Assembly: GCA_018712905.1 (NCBI GenBank)
Contig: DVGD01000030.1
Span: forward strand, 1 to 10,776
Reading direction: 5' to 3'
DNA length: 10,776 bases
From: Candidatus Avoscillospira stercoripullorum
GTDB taxonomy: Bacteria; Bacillota; Clostridia; Oscillospirales; Oscillospiraceae
Shown piece by piece: positions 6,420 through 10,776 of this stretch. The notes beneath the pieces are model-generated. The model did not search any database. It was not told the origin of the DNA and saw only the letters and a list, made by a program, of their open reading frames with translations. The translations under genes were made by a program, and so were the position numbers. How positions within the stretch are numbered: the stretch's first letter is position 1; the number at the start of each line of letters is the position of its first letter.

Positions 6420-7763
6420 TTACAGGGTGCTGCCCAGGGTTTCCACTGCCAGGGCTGCTACCTTCAGTGCCTGCTCTCGGGTCATGGTGCCGTTGGGCGC
6501 AAAGCGGTTGCCGCCCATGCCGTCCACCACGCCGTTGGCAACAAAGAAATAGACATAGTGCTTTGCCCAGGCGGCAATGTCTCCGTCGTCAACAAAGGGC
6601 TCCGATTCTGCCGGGAGGCTGGAGCCGTCGCCCACAGCGCCGGTTGCAAGCAGCTCATACACCCGCCCCAGCATGGTCATCGCCTGGGCGCGGGTGAGGG
6701 TGCTCGAGGGCGCGTACCGGCCGCCGCCCACACCCTGGACAATCCCCAGGGCAAAGGCCGCCAAAACATCGGCATCCTGGGTGTCGCTGAAGGGCGAGGC
6801 ACCGCCGGCAGCGGGCATCTTACCGCCCAACGCCTGATAGAGGCGCACCGCCACTGCGGCAAACTCCGCCCGGGTAATCCCGGCGGTGAAATCCGCCCCT
6901 GCCATGGTATCGGGAATGAGGCCGGCAGCATCCGCCTTTTCGAGATAGGGCTTCGCCCAGTCGGAGCAGCGGCTCCACGGTCCCGCTGCTTCCGCAATCT
7001 CCGCCTGGTACTGCGCTTCAATCTCGGCGGCATTGGCGCTGAGCCAGTCGGAATAGCCGTGATCCCACTGGTGGCGCTCTGCCCACTGGTCTGTATCCGC
7101 CACCAGGAAGAAGTTGCGGCTGCCGGCGCCGGAAGCGCTGAAAGACTGATCCATGCGCACATCCAGCCAGTAATACTGCCCGTCCAGGAGCACATAGTTC
7201 CACTTGTGCTCCACCCACTGGCCATTGCTGAGGAAGCTGCCCTCGATGACGCGGCAGTCAAAGCCCAGATGTCCCAGCAGCACCGCCAGCGCCGCGGCAT
7301 AGTGGGCGCAGGTACCCACACGCCCCATCATGATCTCCCGCGCTACGGTGCGGAGATAGAGGAAGGAATCCACGGAGAAAACCATCATGCCGCCGGGAAG
7401 CACTGTGCTCACCGTCTCAAAATCCGGCCGCAGCACCAGTTCTCCCCGGTTGCGCGCCTCCCGCTTTGCCTGTCCAAAGGCGCCGTTGTTGGCCTCGCTG
7501 AGCTCGGCGTCGGTGAAATAGGCCGTCTCCGCCGTGCCCTCCCGGTGAAAGTTGTCAATGATCCAGTCGTAGACCAGTGCAATCTGCTCCTTGGCCGTTT
7601 TCCCCGCGATGGACAGTTCGCTGAGGATCTCCTCGGCCATATAGTCCACTTCCATATCCCCCAGATAGATGGGGACTCTTCCTCCGGCGGCCTGTACTCC
7701 CGGTACCCACAGCGCCAGCACCAGTGCCAATACCAGCGCTGCCGCCGTCCATCTCTTTTTCAT
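6420..7763 (-). CDS. Secreted transglutaminase-like protein with three SLH repeats
   Basis: A 447-residue exported protein. It has a signal peptide (MKKR, hydrophobic 7-20, probable cleavage after VQA at 23-25), a transglutaminase-like domain (about 55-205) with candidate triad Cys152 (GTCAHYA), His186 (VEHKWNY) and Asp201 (YYWLDVR), and three SLH repeats (about 264-312, 324-372 and 389-441; motifs ITRAEFA, LTRAQAM, MTREQAL). SLH repeats typically anchor proteins to a pyruvylated wall polymer. The domain may act as a cysteine protease/amidase or cross-linker; activity is not determinable. The frame is open further upstream to 8036, but AAGGAGG (7771-7777) 7 nt before ATG 7763 and the signal peptide fix this start. 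It is monocistronic, divergent from pckA and convergent with the esterase. Confidence 0.93.
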   Translation of the reverse strand: MKKRWTAAALVLALVLALWVPGVQAAGGRVPIYLGDMEVDYMAEEILSELSIAGKTAKEQIALVYDWIIDNFHREGTAETAYFTDAELSEANNGAFGQAKREARNRGELVLRPDFETVSTVLPGGMMVFSVDSFLYLRTVAREIMMGRVGTCAHYAAALAVLLGHLGFDCRVIEGSFLSNGQWVEHKWNYVLLDGQYYWLDVRMDQSFSASGAGSRNFFLVADTDQWAERHQWDHGYSDWLSANAAEIEAQYQAEIAEAAGPWSRCSDWAKPYLEKADAAGLIPDTMAGADFTAGITRAEFAAVAVRLYQALGGKMPAAGGASPFSDTQDADVLAAFALGIVQGVGGGRYAPSSTLTRAQAMTMLGRVYELLATGAVGDGSSLPAESEPFVDDGDIAAWAKHYVYFFVANGVVDGMGGNRFAPNGTMTREQALKVAALAVETLGSTL

Positions 7764-7796
7764 GGTTCTGCCTCCTTCTCGTGTTTTTTCTCTTTT

Positions 7797-7805
7797 AGTA
7801 TACCA
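7797..7805 (-). promoter_or_regulatory. Extended -10 promoter of the transglutaminase-SLH gene
   Basis: Read on the minus strand, TGGTATACT (7805 to 7797) is an extended -10 (TGn plus TATACT), about 34 nt before the start codon. The 17-bp-spaced -35 position reads TTCCGG, a weak match, consistent with reliance on the TG extension. Confidence 0.6.
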
Positions 7806-8097
7806 GCTTTTTCCTGTCCCCGGAAGGGATCTTGAAATCTTTGTAAAATGTGACCGCATCATGCGCCATTTTCCCGCGCACGTTGGATGTGCACGGCAGG
7901 CGCCCCTTTGAAAACTACAAAATAGATGCGGAATTATCTCCATTTTTCCATACATTTTCTGTAAAATTATTCGTTTTTTTCGCCTCTTGCACCGAAGATC
8001 ACTTGTTTTGTAGGATTTGCACAGTTTTCCGCGCAAAAGTCCCGGCTGTGTTTAAGTAAATTTTTATTGATTGACAGTGGAAATTATGAGAAAATCA

Positions 8098-8106
8098 TGG
8101 TATACT
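8098..8106 (+). promoter_or_regulatory. Extended -10 promoter of pckA
   Basis: TGGTATACT (8098-8106) is an extended -10 identical to that of the divergent gene. No good -35 sits at 16-18 bp (17-bp position: TGGAAA). A perfect TTGACA occurs at 8071-8076, but 24 bp away, too far for normal pairing. An ATGA-N5-TCAT dyad (8086-8098) abuts the element. The predicted 5' leader is about 90 nt. Confidence 0.6.
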
Positions 8107-8151
8107 GCTATCTGGTGGGAGTTGGTTCTCGCCAAAAACACATATATTTTT

Positions 8152-8178
8152 GCGGCATCGGTTTTTTCCGGCGTCCGC
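8152..8178 (+). promoter_or_regulatory. Small stem-loop in the pckA leader
   Basis: GCGG (8152-8155) can pair with CCGC (8175-8178), and CGG (8159-8161) with CCG (8168-8170), around a TTTTTT loop with an internal loop between. It ends 9 nt before the AAGGAGG ribosome binding site. It matches no riboswitch that I recognise. Confidence 0.3.
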
Positions 8179-8203
8179 AATAGAATTAAGGAGGATTATA
8201 CCA

Positions 8204-9808
8204 ATGGAAGCTCTGTGCCTGGAAAAGTACGGCATCACCGGCGTCAAGGAAATCGTCCACAACCCCTCTTACGAAGAACTGTTTGAGGCGGAAATGGATC
8301 CCTCTCTCGAAGGCTATGAGAAGGGTCAGCTCACCGAGCTGGGCGCTGTGAACGTCATGACCGGCATCTACACCGGCCGCTCCCCCAAAGATAAGTTCAT
8401 CGTTATGGACGACACCAGCAAGGACACTGTGTGGTGGACTTCCGATGAGTTCAAGAACGACAACAAGCCCGCTTCCCAGGAAGCCTGGAACGTCTGCAAG
8501 GATCTGGCTCTCAAAGAGCTCTCCGGCAAGAAGCTCTACGTCATGGACGTCTTCTGCGGTGCCAACCACGATTCCCGCATGGCCATCCGCTTCATCATGG
8601 AAGTAGCCTGGCAGGCGCACTTCGTGAAGAACATGTTCATCGAGCCCACCGCTGAGGAGCTGGCCAACTTTGAGCCCGACTTCATCTCCTACAACGCCTC
8701 CAAGGCCAAGGTGGAGAACTACAAGGAGCTGGGTCTCAACTCCGAGACTGCCGCTATCTTCAACCTCACCTCCAAGGAGCAGGTCATCCTGAACACCTGG
8801 TACGGCGGCGAGATGAAGAAGGGCATGTTCTCCATGATGAACTACTACCTGCCCCTCAAGGGCATGGCCTCCATGCACTGCTCTGCCAACACCGACATGA
8901 ACGGCGAGAATACCGCCCTGTTCTTCGGCCTCTCCGGCACCGGCAAGACCACCCTGTCCACCGACCCCAAGCGCCTCCTCATCGGCGACGACGAGCACGG
9001 CTGGGACGACAACGGCATCTTCAACTTCGAGGGTGGCTGCTACGCCAAGGTCATCAACCTCGATAAGGAGTCCGAGCCCGATATCTACAACGCCATCAAG
9101 CGCAACGCCCTCCTCGAGAACGTCACTGTGGATGCCAACGGCAAGTGCGACTTCGCCGACGGCTCCGTCACCGAGAACACCCGCGTGTCCTACCCCATCG
9201 ACCACATCGAGAAGATCGTGCGCCCTGTGTCCGCCGGCCCCGATGCCAAGAATGTCATCTTCCTCTCTGCCGACGCCTTCGGTGTGCTGCCTCCCGTGTC
9301 CATCCTGACCCCCGAGCAGACCCAGTACTACTTCCTCTCCGGCTTCACCTCCAAGCTGGCCGGCACCGAGCGCGGCATCACCGAGCCCACTCCCACCTTC
9401 TCCGCCTGCTTCGGCCAGGCCTTCCTGGAGCTGCATCCCACCAAGTACGGCGAAGAGCTGGTGAAGAAGATGGAGAAGTCCGGCGCCAAGGCCTACCTGG
9501 TCAACACCGGCTGGAACGGCACCGGCAAGCGTATCTCCATCAAGGATACCCGCGGCATCATCGATGCCATCCTGGATGGCTCCATCCTCAAGGCTGAGAC
9601 CAAGACCATCCCCTACTTCAACTTCGAGGTTCCCACCGCTCTGCCCGGCGTGGACACCAACATCCTCGATCCTCGCAACACCTACGCCGATCCCACCGAG
9701 TGGGACACCAAGGCCAAGGATCTGGCCGGCCGCTTCGTGAAGAACTTTGTCAAGTACACCGGCAACGACGCCGGCAAGGCGCTGGTCGCCGCTGGCCCCA
9801 AGGTCTAA
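8204..9808 (+). CDS. pckA: Phosphoenolpyruvate carboxykinase (ATP)
   Basis: A 534-residue cytoplasmic enzyme, normal length for ATP-type PEPCK (EC 4.1.1.49), interconverting oxaloacetate + ATP with PEP + CO2 + ADP. Key residues sit at a constant offset of six from E. coli: Arg59 (TGRSPKDK), Lys206 (KKGMFS), His225 (ASMHCS), P-loop GLSGTGKTT (242-250, Lys248), Asp263 (GDDEHGW) and Arg327 (NTRVSYP). All catalytic positions are intact. ATG 8204 is chosen for its AAGGAGG (8188-8194) and fit to the family N-terminus; an upstream in-frame ATG at 8150 lacks this. Codons are almost all C/G-ending (AAC, AAG, CTG, GGC), suggesting high expression. In fermentative anaerobes it often runs toward oxaloacetate, fixing CO2 and making ATP; direction here is inferred, not seen. 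The carboxyltransferase gene follows after 159 bp. Confidence 0.97.
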   Translation: MEALCLEKYGITGVKEIVHNPSYEELFEAEMDPSLEGYEKGQLTELGAVNVMTGIYTGRSPKDKFIVMDDTSKDTVWWTSDEFKNDNKPASQEAWNVCKDLALKELSGKKLYVMDVFCGANHDSRMAIRFIMEVAWQAHFVKNMFIEPTAEELANFEPDFISYNASKAKVENYKELGLNSETAAIFNLTSKEQVILNTWYGGEMKKGMFSMMNYYLPLKGMASMHCSANTDMNGENTALFFGLSGTGKTTLSTDPKRLLIGDDEHGWDDNGIFNFEGGCYAKVINLDKESEPDIYNAIKRNALLENVTVDANGKCDFADGSVTENTRVSYPIDHIEKIVRPVSAGPDAKNVIFLSADAFGVLPPVSILTPEQTQYYFLSGFTSKLAGTERGITEPTPTFSACFGQAFLELHPTKYGEELVKKMEKSGAKAYLVNTGWNGTGKRISIKDTRGIIDAILDGSILKAETKTIPYFNFEVPTALPGVDTNILDPRNTYADPTEWDTKAKDLAGRFVKNFVKYTGNDAGKALVAAGPKV

Positions 9809-9830
9809 TCTCTCTTTTTTCCCCGTAAAT

Positions 9831-9867
9831 CTCAGGCGCGCTGTGGTTCATCCGCAACGCGCCTGAG
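9831..9867 (+). other. Long intercistronic hairpin after pckA
   Basis: CTCAGGCGCG (9831-9840) pairs perfectly with CGCGCCTGAG (9858-9867). Inside, TGTGG (9842-9846) pairs with CCGCA (9852-9856) across a C/A mismatch, giving about 15 bp with a TTCAT loop. No T-run follows (GCCAAAATGGC comes next), so it is not a standard intrinsic terminator. It could be an RNA processing or stability element, or a factor-dependent terminator. Confidence 0.6.
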
Positions 9868-9921
9868 CCAAAATGGCAAAATCGGTCAGAGGCTCCGTCA
9901 GCCATGAAGCTGCCGTTTGTA

Positions 9922-9945
9922 ATTGTTCGCGCCCAAGGGCGCAAT
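9922..9945 (+). other. Hairpin just upstream of the carboxyltransferase RBS
   Basis: GCGCCC (9929-9934) and GGGCGC (9937-9942) are inverted repeats (effective stem about 5 bp with a CAAG loop), extendable by ATT/AAT past a 4-nt bulge. It ends 8 nt before the ribosome binding site at 9954. Function unknown. Confidence 0.35.
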
Positions 9946-9953
9946 CATCCTTT

Positions 9954-9970
9954 GGAGGTGTACAACATTG
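9954..9970 (+). promoter_or_regulatory. Ribosome binding site fixing a TTG start
   Basis: GGAGG (9954-9958) lies 9 nt before TTG (9968-9970). No in-frame ATG is close upstream. The first downstream in-frame ATG (10022) would delete the conserved TETVLRDANQS motif and has no comparable Shine-Dalgarno sequence. Confidence 0.8.
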
Positions 9971-10776
9971 CAAAAAGTTCAACTCACTGAAACCGTTCTG
10001 CGCGACGCCAACCAGTCCCTGATGGCCACCCGCCTGCCCTACTCTGACTACGAGGCGATCCTCGACGACATGGACAAGGCCGGTTACTACTCTGTGGAGT
10101 GCTGGGGCGGCGCCACGTTTGATTCCTGCCTGCGGTACCTGGGCGAAGATCCCTGGGAGCGCCTGAGAAACATCCGCAAGCACATGCCCAACACCCGCCT
10201 GCAGATGCTGCTCCGCGGCCAGAACCTGCTGGGCTACAAGCACTATCACGACGACGTGGTGGAGAAGTTTGTGGAGCTGTCCATCAAGAACGGCATTGAC
10301 ATCATCCGTATCTTCGACGCCCTGAACGACTTCCGCAACCTGGACACCGCCCTGGATGCCACCATGAAGTATGCCAAGGCCAAGACCATCGCCTCCGGCT
10401 GCATCAGCTACACCCAGAGCCCCGTCCACACCGTGGACAAGTATGTGAAGATGTGCAAGGAGCTCAAGAAGATGGGCTTCAAGACCATCTGCCTGAAGGA
10501 CATGGCCGGCACCATGAGCCCCTACGAGGCCGAGCACCTTATCAAGGGCATCAAGGACGCCGTGGGTGATATGCCCCTGATCCTGCACACCCACTGCACC
10601 ACCGGCATGGCCTACATGACCATCACCAAGGCCATTGAGTCCGGTATCGATGTCATCGACACCGCCACCTCCTGCTTCTCGGGCGGCACCTCCCAGCCCG
10701 CCACCGAGACCATGTTCTATGCCCTGCAGCAGTACGGCATCGAGACCGGCCTCAACGAGGAAGTCATCAATAAAGT
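9968..10776 (+). CDS. Oxaloacetate decarboxylase alpha / pyruvate carboxylase subunit B-like carboxyltransferase, 3'-partial
   Basis: 269 codons are visible before the right edge cuts the gene; full family members are about 450-650 residues, depending on a C-terminal biotinyl domain. The visible part is the carboxyltransferase (DRE-TIM-like barrel) domain: TETVLRDANQSLMATR (7-22, metal ligand Asp13), ECWGGATFD (44-52), LLRGQNLLGY (81-90), RIFDALND (114-121), the CLKDMAG motif with the probable carboxylated Lys177, and metal-binding HTH (207-209). Such proteins move a carboxyl group between oxaloacetate/pyruvate and biotin. Whether it is the Na+-pump subunit, pyruvate carboxylase B or transcarboxylase 5S depends on genes beyond the edge. 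It starts with TTG 159 bp after pckA, with similar C/G-ending codon bias, so co-transcription is plausible. Confidence 0.92.
   Translation, partial: MQKVQLTETVLRDANQSLMATRLPYSDYEAILDDMDKAGYYSVECWGGATFDSCLRYLGEDPWERLRNIRKHMPNTRLQMLLRGQNLLGYKHYHDDVVEKFVELSIKNGIDIIRIFDALNDFRNLDTALDATMKYAKAKTIASGCISYTQSPVHTVDKYVKMCKELKKMGFKTICLKDMAGTMSPYEAEHLIKGIKDAVGDMPLILHTHCTTGMAYMTITKAIESGIDVIDTATSCFSGGTSQPATETMFYALQQYGIETGLNEEVINK

Larger units (their letters stand above)
7764..8203. other. 440-bp divergent intergenic region, AT-rich
   Basis: I see no credible gene here; short ORFs crossing it lack ribosome binding sites and family features. It holds an extended -10 promoter facing each flanking gene, a dyad ATTTT-CTGT-AAAAT (7954-7967), an ATGA-N5-TCAT dyad (8086-8098) next to the pckA -10, and a leader hairpin. 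The rest shows no recognisable element. Confidence 0.75.

Noticed and set aside
6558..7835. A 425-codon open frame on the plus strand opposite the transglutaminase-SLH gene
   Set aside because: It lacks a ribosome binding site and recognisable motifs; the minus frame has a signal peptide, a triad domain and SLH repeats.
7764..8036. Extended N-terminus for the transglutaminase-SLH protein
   Set aside because: It would bury the signal peptide and run across the predicted promoter; AAGGAGG before ATG 7763 is decisive.
8186..9436. A 416-codon open frame on the minus strand opposite pckA
   Set aside because: It is a shadow of pckA's strong C/G-ending codon use: the translation is low-complexity, Gly/Val/Leu-rich, with no family motif, while the plus strand is a fully conserved enzyme.
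9811..9820. T-run after the pckA stop as an intrinsic terminator
   Set aside because: The T-run precedes the hairpin at 9831 rather than following it, and no stable stem lies immediately upstream.

Overview
The window looks like chromosomal DNA of a GC-rich Clostridia member (Bacillota), most likely an Oscillospiraceae/Ruminococcaceae-type gut anaerobe. This is an inference from gene content: a SEDS plus class B PBP pair, a transglutaminase-like protein with three SLH repeats, ATP-type PEP carboxykinase followed by an oxaloacetate decarboxylase/pyruvate carboxylase-B-like gene, strong AGGAGG-type ribosome binding sites and G/C-ending codons. No similarity search was possible. I see no transposase, integrase, phage gene or CRISPR array.

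Layout. (1) 1-2504: the tail of a cell-wall operon, a SEDS (FtsW/RodA/SpoVE) glycosyltransferase entering from the left edge, coupled by an ATGA overlap to a class B penicillin-binding protein. (2) 2514-2697: a compact tRNA-Ser(GGA) unit with a near-consensus promoter starting 9 bp after the PBP stop, the tRNA with encoded CCA, and a strong intrinsic terminator. (3) 2727-6350: a tightly packed four-gene operon of a GT-C-type polytopic membrane glycosyltransferase, a GT2 polyprenyl-phosphate sugar synthase, a GtrA-family flippase candidate, and an alpha/beta-hydrolase esterase. The first three have the composition of a three-component (Gtr/TGM) glycan modification system. (4) 6356-6389: a 14-bp-stem hairpin between convergent genes. 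(5) 6420-7763, minus strand: a secreted transglutaminase-like protein with C-terminal SLH repeats. (6) 7764-8203: a 440-bp AT-rich divergent intergenic region with an extended -10 promoter on each side. (7) 8204-9808: pckA. (8) 9809-9967: an intercistronic spacer with two hairpins. (9) 9968 to the right edge: a carboxyltransferase-domain gene starting with TTG, cut by the window end.

How they fit together. Regions 1, 3 and 5 concern the cell envelope: peptidoglycan polymerisation and cross-linking, sugar decoration of an unidentified extracytoplasmic acceptor, and a wall-anchored surface protein. Regions 7 and 8 form the oxaloacetate/PEP/pyruvate node. The most interesting points are the complete three-component glycosylation operon with an attached esterase and no clear promoter of its own, a 12-bp copy of the tRNA-Ser anticodon arm at the start of its own leader, and the TTG start of the carboxyltransferase gene.
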